This document shows, in pieces, positions 55,455 through 63,172 of a DNA stretch of 64,000 nucleotides (the first letter of the stretch is position 1; every line of letters begins with the position of its first letter). The notes under the pieces were generated by a model, which was not told the origin of the DNA, searched no databases, and saw only the letters and a program-made list of their open reading frames with translations. Source of the stretch: Belliella kenyensis (GTDB taxonomy: Bacteria > Bacteroidota > Bacteroidia > Cytophagales > Cyclobacteriaceae); the NCBI RefSeq assembly GCF_022549675.1, contig NZ_JAKZGR010000002.1:124001-188000 (forward strand), written 5' to 3'. The position numbers and the translations under genes are program-made.

Positions 55455-56774
55455 TTACCCTCCAGTGAATAATTTCAAAATATCATTTCCTATTGCAAAA
55501 ACCATAAGAGCCAAAAGCATAACCATACCTACTTTCTGTGCATTTTCCAAGAATTTTTCGGAAGGGGTTTTGCCTGATATCATTTCATAAAGTAAGAAAA
55601 CTACATGACCACCATCTAAAGCAGGAATAGGTAGTAAATTCATAAAGGCGAGGATCATAGAGATCAAACCTGTGATGCTCCAGAATTTTGTCCAATCCCA
55701 TTGATTACCATAAATTTTAGCCATTCCTATTGGTCCAGATACGTTTTTGGTGGATACTTCACCTGTAAACATTCTTCCCAGTGCCTTTGCATTGATGATC
55801 ACAACTCCAAAAGCTCGCTCTGTGCCTTTTACTATGGATTCACTGAAACCATATCTGTTAGTGACAGGATCTAGAAGTGGAGCTATTTGAATTCCAATGA
55901 GACCTTCTTCATTTACAGCTAGCGTTTTTTCTATTTCTGTGTTATTTCGAAGGATTCTTACCGAAGCTGTAGAGCCTGCATTATTGGCTAGATTACGCTG
56001 AAGTTCATTGAAGTAAAAAATTTCATTTTCATTGATAGCGATGATTTTGTCACCTTTTTCGATCCCAGCTGCTGCCGCCTCTCCACCTTTGGATACATCA
56101 ACTATTTCAAACGGCATTCTAATGTTGATAAACTTTGACAAGCTTTCTTCATTGGAAAAGGAATTTATAAAACCTCTTGGGATATCTATCCTGATGATCT
56201 CTCCATCTCTCTCTACAGTGTAGTATCCATCTGTGCTAAGCAATGCCTCTCCACTGCTTAGGTCTCCTAAACTCCTGTAAGGTTGTCCATTGATATCTAA
56301 TACCTTATCACCATCTTGAAATCCAATTTGCTTTCCAATATCATAAGCCACTATACCATGTTCGATAACTTGCTCTTGTGAATAGTAAGTCTCACCTTTT
56401 TGGTATACAAGTACTACAAATATTAATATACCAGTGATCACATTGACGATGATACCACCAAGCATCACAATCAAACGCTGCCAAGCTGGTTTTGCTCTAA
56501 ATTCCCAAGGTTGTGGTTCTGAAGCCAATTGTTCAGTGTCCATGGATTCGTCTACCATCCCGGAGATTTTGACAAAACCACCCAAAGGAATGGCACCAAT
56601 AGAGTATTCTGTTTCACCCCATTGGAATCCAATGATTTTTGGCGGAAAACCTATCGAGAATTTCTCTACTCTCATACCAAACATCTTTGCAGTAAGCAAA
56701 TGTCCTAGCTCGTGCAATCCAACTAAAATCGATAGACCTAACAAAAGTTGACCTACCATGATTAATGTATCCAT
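55455..56774 (-). CDS. rseP: RIP metalloprotease RseP (site-2 protease)
   Basis: A 439-residue intramembrane zinc protease that cleaves anti-sigma factors and signal peptide remnants inside the membrane. The zinc site HELGH lies in LVGLHELGHLLTAK (about 19-32), the third ligand is in NLLPIPALDGGHVVF (about 386-400), and PDZ domains lie between (GKQIGFQDGDKVLDING; AAAAGIEKGDKIIAIN). Helices at the N-terminus, near 106-124 and at the C-terminus fit the family. It starts 3 bp after dxr, a pairing common in bacteria. Confidence 0.95.
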   Translation of the reverse strand: MDTLIMVGQLLLGLSILVGLHELGHLLTAKMFGMRVEKFSIGFPPKIIGFQWGETEYSIGAIPLGGFVKISGMVDESMDTEQLASEPQPWEFRAKPAWQRLIVMLGGIIVNVITGILIFVVLVYQKGETYYSQEQVIEHGIVAYDIGKQIGFQDGDKVLDINGQPYRSLGDLSSGEALLSTDGYYTVERDGEIIRIDIPRGFINSFSNEESLSKFINIRMPFEIVDVSKGGEAAAAGIEKGDKIIAINENEIFYFNELQRNLANNAGSTASVRILRNNTEIEKTLAVNEEGLIGIQIAPLLDPVTNRYGFSESIVKGTERAFGVVIINAKALGRMFTGEVSTKNVSGPIGMAKIYGNQWDWTKFWSITGLISMILAFMNLLPIPALDGGHVVFLLYEMISGKTPSEKFLENAQKVGMVMLLALMVFAIGNDILKLFTGG

Positions 56775-56777
56775 TAT

Positions 56778-57944
56778 TTATTTTTTACGCTTTATTAATT
56801 CATTTGTATATGCTCTCGCCATTTTGTCTGTTTCGACAAAATCTTGTAAGCCAGGTTTTTCAATAAAATCAGCTTTTGTCATTGTAGCTTCTATGATTTC
56901 TGACATTTCTAAGAACCCCACCTCATCTCTCAAAAATGCAGCCACAACGATTTCATTGGCTGCATTGAGTATACAAGGGGCATTTCCACCTTTTTTCATT
57001 GCATCAAATGCAAGCTGTAAATTTTGAAATGTATCAAGATCGGGCTTTTCAAAGGTCAAACTAGGGTATTGTGCGAAATCGAACCTTGGGAAATCAGTTT
57101 TGAATCTTTCAGGATAACTCAAAGCAAATTGTATTGGAATACGCATGTCAGGGAGTCCAAGTTGTGCCTTGATAGAGGCATCTTGAAACTGCACCAAGCT
57201 ATGTACGATAGACTGGGGATGAACGATAACTTCTATCTGATCAGCTGTGAGTCCAAAAAGCCACTTGGCTTCAATCACTTCTAGTCCTTTATTCATCATA
57301 GATGCTGAATCTATGGTAATTTTCGCTCCCATATCCCAGTTGGGATGTTTCAATGCTTGCTCTTTGCTTACTGACTTTAAGAAATCTTTGTCTTTGCCTC
57401 TAAAAGGACCTCCAGAAGCTGTTAGGATAATTTTCTCAATGGGATTATGAAATTCACCAACCAGACATTGGAATATGGCTGAGTGTTCAGAGTCAACAGG
57501 GTAGATGTTTACGCCTTTTTCTCTAGCTAGCTTGGTGATCAGTTCACCAGCCACGACAAGTGTTTCTTTGTTAGCTAATGCGATTTGTTTTCCGCTTTCT
57601 ATTGCCTTGATCGTAGGGATTAGTCCAGCATAACCTACAAGCGCGGTAAGTACCACGTCTATGTTATCCATTTCTACTACTTGACTCAATGCTTTTTCAC
57701 CAGCAAACACTTTGATGTCAAGAGGTAATAGTACCTCTTTGACTTGGTCATAAAGTGCCTCATTGACGATTACTACACAGTTGGGCTTAAATTCAATAGC
57801 TTGTTGAATCAAAAGCTCACTATTGTTCTGTGCAGTGAGAACTTCTACTTCGAATTTTTCTGGGTGCGATCTGATGACCTCTAGAGTCTGTGTTCCTATA
57901 CTGCCTGTGGAACCTAAAATAGCTACGCTTCTTTTTTCTGACAT
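56778..57944 (-). CDS. dxr: 1-deoxy-D-xylulose-5-phosphate reductoisomerase
   Basis: The second enzyme of the non-mevalonate isoprenoid pathway, forming 2-C-methyl-D-erythritol 4-phosphate with NADPH. At 388 residues it has the cofactor motif AILGSTGSIGTQTLEVI (about 8-24), ALANKETLVVAGE, the metal and substrate site PVDSEHSAIFQCL, and SASMMNKGLEVIEAKWLF with the Glu ligand. Length is normal. It is the first gene of the dxr-rseP pair and is divergent from the htrA-like gene. A -7 match (TAATTTTG, 58022-58015 on the minus strand) lies about 70 bp upstream, without a good -33. Confidence 0.97.
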   Translation of the reverse strand: MSEKRSVAILGSTGSIGTQTLEVIRSHPEKFEVEVLTAQNNSELLIQQAIEFKPNCVVIVNEALYDQVKEVLLPLDIKVFAGEKALSQVVEMDNIDVVLTALVGYAGLIPTIKAIESGKQIALANKETLVVAGELITKLAREKGVNIYPVDSEHSAIFQCLVGEFHNPIEKIILTASGGPFRGKDKDFLKSVSKEQALKHPNWDMGAKITIDSASMMNKGLEVIEAKWLFGLTADQIEVIVHPQSIVHSLVQFQDASIKAQLGLPDMRIPIQFALSYPERFKTDFPRFDFAQYPSLTFEKPDLDTFQNLQLAFDAMKKGGNAPCILNAANEIVVAAFLRDEVGFLEMSEIIEATMTKADFIEKPGLQDFVETDKMARAYTNELIKRKK

Positions 57945-58160
57945 GAAAATTTTAATGCCTGTTTTTGGATTTGGAATATACTAGATGATTCTCCAAATCA
58001 GATTAATTGACTGACAAAATTACAAGGATCAAAGACTTTTCCACGTGATTTTTCAGTCTTTTTGACATTTCTTCGTTTAAGATAAAAAAACGGCTCTTTT
58101 TCTGATTGTTTGAAAGGACTGTACGTTAACTTTATCTTAAAAAACATTCATTAGGTAATT

Positions 58161-59603
58161 ATGAAGAAATACTTGCAATTGACTCTACTTGCGTTTATAG
58201 CAGGAATTGCTGGGGCTTATGTTTTTGTGGTTTTCCTAAATCCCCAAAGTGTCCAGGACATGAATTCTGAGTATATGTATCCTTCGGCTTCATACAAGGT
58301 GAATTATGCCACAGAAAATCTCGAAAGACGAGATGTCAATACTCCTGTGTCATTTGTCGAGGCTTCTGAAGCAAGTACGCCATCGGTGGTATTTATTAAG
58401 AATTTTTCAGGGTCTGATTATAGGCGTTATAGTATTTTTGATTATTTCTTTGGCAATGGTCCCTCTCAAAGGGTCAGTACGGGTTCAGGTGTCATCCTAA
58501 GCAAAGATGGATACATTATCACAAATAATCACGTCATAGACAGAGCCGAAACGATAGAAGTAGTGCATCAAAAGCGCACCTACAAGGCAGAGCTCGTAGG
58601 CACAGATAAAAATACAGACATCGCAGTCCTGAAAATTGAAGCAGCAAATCTTCCCGCAATCAGGCAAGGAAGTAGTAGGACGCTTAGGATTGGGGAGTGG
58701 GTTATTGCAGTCGGGAATCCATTTAATCTGACTTCTACTGTGACAGCAGGCATTGTTTCAGCCAAAGAGCGTCAGATCAATATACTTGGTGGAGACTTTC
58801 CTCTTGAGTCTTTCATTCAGACAGATGCCCCTATTAATCCTGGCAACTCGGGAGGAGCATTGGTGAATACCAAAGGTGAGCTGGTGGGTATCAATACGGC
58901 AATTTTGTCAAGAACTGGATCATATACAGGGTATGGATTTGCTGTTCCAGTGGATATTGCAGTGAAAGTTGCCAATGACCTGATCAAATACGGAGAAGTT
59001 CAGAAGGCACTTCCTGGCTTAGATGTAGTAGAAATCACACCTGAATTGGCTGAAGAAATGAATCTCAAGACATTAGATGGGGTCATAGTTACGAATGTTT
59101 TAAGAGGAAGTGGTGCAGAGAAGGCTGGTATACAAAAAAATGATGTGATCATACAAATCGAAGGCTATCCTGTGGCTGGAAAAGGTAGCTTTGAAGAAGT
59201 TTTATCATATTACTACCCAGGAGATGAGTTGAATATGGTCTATTTAAGAAAATCAAATAGAAATAGTGCCAAATTGATTTTGCAAAATTTAGACGGAGGA
59301 ACAGGCGTTCTCAAGAGAGAATATTATACTTCAAATCTCTTAGGAGCGAGACTTGAAGCCATCAATGCTATAGAAAGGGATAGGTTAGGGATTGATTATG
59401 GTGTAAAGATTTCTGCAATCAGCAGGGGATATTTGAGAGAACTAGGTCTCAATAGTGGTTTTGTTCTCACTCAGATCAATGGGGAACCTGCTCGCAATCC
59501 AGAAAAAGTAGGTAAGTTTTTGGAGGATTTCTCTGGAAGGCTTCGCTTGGAAGGAGTTTCCCCAAATGGTCAACCTTTTATGCAAAGCTATAGTGTGAGG
59601 TAG
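58161..59603 (+). CDS. HtrA/DegP-family serine protease
   Basis: A 480-residue envelope protease and chaperone. The N-terminal helix (LQLTLLAFIAGIAGAYVFVVF) may be an uncleaved anchor or a signal. The trypsin-like domain has the full triad: His124 in TNNHVID, Asp153 in NTDIAVLKIE and Ser230 in NPGNSGGALV. The first PDZ domain (about 280-370, LKTLDGVIVTNVLRGSGAEKAGIQ) is clear, and a second, weaker one follows (about 395-475). It stands alone; downstream is the only long gene-free stretch in the window. Confidence 0.93.
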   Translation: MKKYLQLTLLAFIAGIAGAYVFVVFLNPQSVQDMNSEYMYPSASYKVNYATENLERRDVNTPVSFVEASEASTPSVVFIKNFSGSDYRRYSIFDYFFGNGPSQRVSTGSGVILSKDGYIITNNHVIDRAETIEVVHQKRTYKAELVGTDKNTDIAVLKIEAANLPAIRQGSSRTLRIGEWVIAVGNPFNLTSTVTAGIVSAKERQINILGGDFPLESFIQTDAPINPGNSGGALVNTKGELVGINTAILSRTGSYTGYGFAVPVDIAVKVANDLIKYGEVQKALPGLDVVEITPELAEEMNLKTLDGVIVTNVLRGSGAEKAGIQKNDVIIQIEGYPVAGKGSFEEVLSYYYPGDELNMVYLRKSNRNSAKLILQNLDGGTGVLKREYYTSNLLGARLEAINAIERDRLGIDYGVKISAISRGYLRELGLNSGFVLTQINGEPARNPEKVGKFLEDFSGRLRLEGVSPNGQPFMQSYSVR

Positions 59604-60003
59604 ATTAAGGATTGTAGCGTGAGAGCGATTAGAAGTGAGAAGCGAGAGACGAGAGTTTAGACTTAAGATTCAAGACTCAAGAAGCGAGAAGCAAATGTCA
59701 AAGAAGCAAGATAGAGAAACATGTGCGTGTGAGACAAGAAAACAAGGGAATATCATCTAAATCCATGATGTGACTGAGAGTCGAAAAATGGGGTAAAAGA
59801 GTCTTTCTTGAAAGTTATTCCTTTTGGAGTTAGTAGTTTTCAGGAAGGTTTACTGTTAGAAAACGATTGGAAAGAAAATCTTGGAATCCAAAAATCTTCA
59901 CAAGTCTATTAAATTAAAATCACCTTTGTTATAAAAAATTGCTTATGGAATAGGCATGATGCGATGTAAAAGTTATATTAGATTTTAATAAAAATATTAC
60001 GCT
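59604..60003. other. Gene-free stretch of 400 bp with a repeat
   Basis: It holds a purine-rich degenerate heptamer array at 59630-59692 and one copy of the ATTGTAGCGT repeat at 59611-59620. The right half (59740-60003) is AT-rich without a recognisable gene, RNA or terminator. A 44-codon open frame without ATG (59778-59912) is not convincing. No strong promoter for the following gene is seen. Confidence 0.7.
59630..59692 (+). repeat. Nine degenerate tandem heptamers, consensus DAGANNY
   Basis: Nine consecutive 7-bp units: TAGAAGT, GAGAAGC, GAGAGAC, GAGAGTT, TAGACTT, AAGATTC, AAGACTC, AAGAAGC, GAGAAGC. AGA is fixed at positions 2-4 in all nine and the last base is always a pyrimidine. After an 8-nt break two more units follow (AAGAAGC, AAGATAG, 59701-59714). 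Confidence 0.75.
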
Positions 60004-60420
60004 ATGAAACCCACTCCTTTAACCTTCGAGAAATGTTTTGTTGATTTTCAAGATGCATTAGAGCAATTGAAACATGAAGTTCAGAAAGCTAAGTCCCAAG
60101 ATTTGAGTCAGAAAGATGAAGCAAAGATTGTTAGGAGTTTTGAATTGACGCATGAGTTGGCTCTGCAAACTATGACAGAGTTCTTTAGGCAACAAAAGCA
60201 TAGCTTGAGGTTTTCGGGATCAAGAGATATTACAGTAGAGGCTTTTAATGAGGACTTGATCGACGATGGAAAAGGCTGGATGGATATGATCATCCTTAGG
60301 ATCAAGTATAATCCAATTTATCCAGAAAGTGCTCAAAATGAGTTACTCGGAAGGGTGAAGAAGGATTTTATAAGTTTATTTGAGAATTTTGCAAGAAAGG
60401 TTTCTTCAAGAATAAATTAA
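60004..60420 (+). CDS. Orphan nucleotidyltransferase substrate-binding (HI0074/HEPN-like) protein, degenerate
   Basis: A 138-residue, mostly helical protein of the HI0074 family. In HEPN-MNT pairs such proteins are RNases or substrate-binding partners held in check by a small nucleotidyltransferase. Family features are RSFELTHELALQTMTEFF (about 40-57), SRDITVEAFNEDLIDDGKGWMDMI (about 73-96 in part) and the final helix. The usual RN..sHtYn motif (HEPN R-x4-6-H) reads LRIKYNPIYPES: the Arg remains but the His is gone. No nucleotidyltransferase gene is found on either side. It is probably inactive as an RNase, or has another role. Confidence 0.7.
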   Translation: MKPTPLTFEKCFVDFQDALEQLKHEVQKAKSQDLSQKDEAKIVRSFELTHELALQTMTEFFRQQKHSLRFSGSRDITVEAFNEDLIDDGKGWMDMIILRIKYNPIYPESAQNELLGRVKKDFISLFENFARKVSSRIN

Positions 60421-60529
60421 ATTAATTTTTTTATATACAATTGTAGCGTTTTAGAGTTTGATTACGTCTAGAGTTTGCGTGACCATATTTAATTTTATTT
60501 TACAAGAATTTTACCAAACTATATAAAAT

Positions 60530-61813
60530 ATGAAGAACTTCAACTCAAACTCGACTCTGATAGTATGGGGAATCATCGCCATATTTAGTGTTACATTTTT
60601 TTCATCATGCGAGGACCAAGTATCAAGCACTTATACTTATCGAGCGATGATGCCAGTATACCTTCAAATGAGTGATTTCCGTACAAATGAAGCCTTGATA
60701 GAGCCGGGAAGGCAATTGGAAAACCCTGGTAAAATTTATATTTATGGAGACTTTTTGTTGATCAATGAGCCTCAAAAAGGTATTCACATCCTTGATAATA
60801 CAAACCCTTCAAGCCCTATAAGCCTCAATTTTATCAAAATTCCGGGAAATGTAGATCTCGCTGTAAATAGTAATATGCTCTATGCGGATAACTACTTGGA
60901 CTTATTGGTTTTTGATATTTCCAATCCAAGAGCGATCAAGCAAGTACAAAGAGTCGAAGATGTATTTCAAAATATGATTACGGATGCTAGTAGTGGGACT
61001 TTTATGACTTTGAAAGATACAGTCTTGACAGGAGAATCCAATTTTATGAGTGGTTGGTGGGGAGGAAACTTTTTTTGGAATAGAGGAGGCATGCTATCAT
61101 TTAGTAACGATGCAGCAAGTGTTTCAGGCGGAGAGAGTTATGGTCAAGGTGGTTCGATGGCTCGGTTTACCTTGATGAATGCTCACCTTTATGCAGTAGA
61201 TGATTTTACTCTGAGGGTTTTTGACGTCCAAGACAAAGAAATGCCCAAGTTTCTAAGTACTATAAATCTTGGTTGGGGTATTGAGACTATTTTCCCTTTT
61301 CAAAACAGACTTTTTATAGGTTCGAATTCAGGAATGCACATCTATGACGCTACTGAGCCTTCATCTCCTACCAAGATGTCGGTATATGAACACGTCACTG
61401 CCTGCGATCCAGTAGTCGTCAACGAACAGCATGCCTTTGTGACCTTAAGATCAGGAGTGAATTGTAGGTTTGGTGTAGATGAGCTTCAAGTATTAGATAT
61501 TACGAATTTATATCAGCCTAAGCTGCTGAAGTCTTATGCAATGCTTAATCCTCATGGCTTAGGTTTAGCAGGAGATGTTCTTTATCTAGCAGAAGGGAAA
61601 CATGGTTTGAAAAGTTTTAATGTAGCAGATGTTTTGGCAATAGATAAAAATCAGCTTGAGTATTTGAAATCCCTAAAGTCTGTGGATATCATTCCAGGTC
61701 CAAAGTCATTGATAGTGATTGGTCCAGATGGTGTTTGCCAGTTCGATTACTCTAACCCAGGTAAATTGATACAGTTGAGCTGTATAGACGTGAAGAATCC
61801 GGTGGTGGTATGA
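60530..61813 (+). CDS. LVIVD repeat-containing lipoprotein
   Basis: A 427-residue lipoprotein (signal peptide with lipobox FSSC at about 23-26) composed of LVIVD-type propeller repeats, for example KGIHILDNTNPSSPISLNFI, YLDLLVFDISNPRAIKQV, FTLRVFDVQDKEMPKFLSTI and DELQVLDITNLYQPKLLKSY. Such proteins are thought to be surface-exposed in Bacteroidota and their function is unknown. The stop overlaps the ATG of the next gene (ATGA), which indicates coupled translation and a joint role. Confidence 0.88.
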   Translation: MKNFNSNSTLIVWGIIAIFSVTFFSSCEDQVSSTYTYRAMMPVYLQMSDFRTNEALIEPGRQLENPGKIYIYGDFLLINEPQKGIHILDNTNPSSPISLNFIKIPGNVDLAVNSNMLYADNYLDLLVFDISNPRAIKQVQRVEDVFQNMITDASSGTFMTLKDTVLTGESNFMSGWWGGNFFWNRGGMLSFSNDAASVSGGESYGQGGSMARFTLMNAHLYAVDDFTLRVFDVQDKEMPKFLSTINLGWGIETIFPFQNRLFIGSNSGMHIYDATEPSSPTKMSVYEHVTACDPVVVNEQHAFVTLRSGVNCRFGVDELQVLDITNLYQPKLLKSYAMLNPHGLGLAGDVLYLAEGKHGLKSFNVADVLAIDKNQLEYLKSLKSVDIIPGPKSLIVIGPDGVCQFDYSNPGKLIQLSCIDVKNPVVV

Positions 61814-62412
61814 TGAAATTAACTTTTTGTGTATTAATCCAAATTTTGGTAATGAGCCAATTTGCCTTTGGTCAGAAGGCAGTTGGCTCATATTTGCATC
61901 ATATAGAACTAGGTGCAATTTCAGGTAGGTTGAACAATAGCATAAGGCTTGACTATTCGATTCAATCATTTCATGGTATCCAACTTGATCAGAAAAATAA
62001 GCTTGGTTTTTTTGTAGGCTTTGACTCTTATCCTAAGCAAGTCTTGATGCCTCTTGGTTTTGGATGGCGAAGTTCCCTGAATCCTAATAGGAGAAATAGT
62101 TTAAATATAGGACTTGATTTAGGGTATGGTTCGTCCTGGCTGGATAGGAAAGAAATAGAAGGTGTTTTTGAGAAATGGAATGAGGGAGGGGTTATGCTTA
62201 GTCCTTTGGTTGGGATTGTAAGAAAATCAAAGAATGGTACTATGGCCTATACTTGGAATTTAGGATTCAGAAAGCAGTTTGCTTCTACTTTTGAGGGAGT
62301 AAGGTCTTCCGGACTTAGTACCATTGAGGGGATTCGTCCTGGGTATGATTCGATTTTTGAAGAGAGCTATGTGTTCAACAGCCTTACCCTCAGATGGGGC
62401 ATTCTTTTTTAA
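61810..62412 (+). CDS. Hypothetical exported protein, probable small beta-barrel
   Basis: A 200-residue protein with signal peptide (ending near SQFAFGQ) and alternating strand segments (LGFFVGFDSYP, RNSLNIGLDLGYGSSW, AYTWNLGFRKQF) up to a terminal LTLRWGILF, which ends in an aromatic residue as outer membrane barrels do. I recognise no family. It is translationally coupled to the LVIVD lipoprotein and 46 bp before the ABC transporter gene. Confidence 0.65.
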   Translation: MMKLTFCVLIQILVMSQFAFGQKAVGSYLHHIELGAISGRLNNSIRLDYSIQSFHGIQLDQKNKLGFFVGFDSYPKQVLMPLGFGWRSSLNPNRRNSLNIGLDLGYGSSWLDRKEIEGVFEKWNEGGVMLSPLVGIVRKSKNGTMAYTWNLGFRKQFASTFEGVRSSGLSTIEGIRPGYDSIFEESYVFNSLTLRWGILF

Positions 62413-62458
62413 GTTTTTTGTCAGGTAATCATTATCTTGCTTGAAATTTAGACAAGAT

Positions 62459-63172
62459 ATGCTAGAAGTAATCGGCTTAGTCAAAAAGTATGACAAGCAA
62501 AATGCTGTCAACGATATCTCTTTTTCACTTCAAGGAGGAGAAGTGGTGGGCTTGTTAGGTCCAAATGGAGCGGGTAAAAGTACAACCATGAAATGTATCG
62601 TGGGATTGTTACGAAAAACAGCTGGAGAGGTGTATATAGGTGGTCACGATCATCTGAGTGTAGAGGCTAAGCGATTTTTTTCTTACATTCCAGAGACACC
62701 AAGTGTATATGATTTGCTTACTGTACAAGAACACATGCAGTTCATTGCACAAGCATATGGCCTATCTGATTGGAAGACGAGAGCTACAGCGCTTTTTGAG
62801 TACTATGATTTACATGACAAAAAGGATAAGCTAGGGAGAGATCTTTCTAAAGGAATGAGGCAAAAAGTTTCTATTTGCTGTGCTTTACTTCCTGATCCAC
62901 AGTTATTGTTTTTTGATGAGCCTATGATAGGCTTAGACCCAAAAGCTATCAGGAATACAAAAAAGATTTTCAAAGATTTAAAAGATCAAGGGAAAACAAT
63001 TTTGGTAAGTACTCATTTGATAGATTCGGTAGAAAGTATTGCAGACAGAATCATGATCATGAAAGACGGAAGTATTGTTGGGAATGATACTTTGGAAAAG
63101 CTGAAGCTACAAATGGTAGAGGCAGGTTATAGTTTGGAAGATTTATTTTTAGAATTGACAAAAGATGAATGA
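62459..63172 (+). CDS. ABC transporter ATP-binding protein
   Basis: A 237-residue ABC ATPase of the exporter type (ABC-2/Nod/CcmA-like). Walker A is GLLGPNGAGKSTT (about 32-44), the signature is DLSKGMRQKVSIC, Walker B is LLFFDEPMIGLDP, and the switch His is in VSTHLIDS. I start at the ATG at 62459 (MLEVIGLVKKYDK); an in-frame TTG at 62441 would add six unneeded residues. The next gene, a membrane protein, starts inside its end (8-bp overlap), so the two form one transporter. The substrate is unknown. Confidence 0.93.
   Translation: MLEVIGLVKKYDKQNAVNDISFSLQGGEVVGLLGPNGAGKSTTMKCIVGLLRKTAGEVYIGGHDHLSVEAKRFFSYIPETPSVYDLLTVQEHMQFIAQAYGLSDWKTRATALFEYYDLHDKKDKLGRDLSKGMRQKVSICCALLPDPQLLFFDEPMIGLDPKAIRNTKKIFKDLKDQGKTILVSTHLIDSVESIADRIMIMKDGSIVGNDTLEKLKLQMVEAGYSLEDLFLELTKDE

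Larger units (their letters stand above)
59611..60449. repeat. ATTGTAGCGT direct repeats flanking the HEPN-like gene
   Basis: Identical 10-bp copies at 59611-59620 and 60440-60449, one on each side of the gene at 60004-60420 and its upstream gap. Both are followed by a GAG-containing stretch. The right copy leads into a 17-bp spaced pair of TAGAGTTTG (60452-60460, 60469-60477). No terminal inverted repeats or transposase are present. Confidence 0.45.

Noticed and set aside
59778-59912. 44-codon open frame in the gene-free stretch
   Set aside because: No ATG, no recognisable motif and no ribosome-binding or promoter context; it does not resemble the missing nucleotidyltransferase partner.
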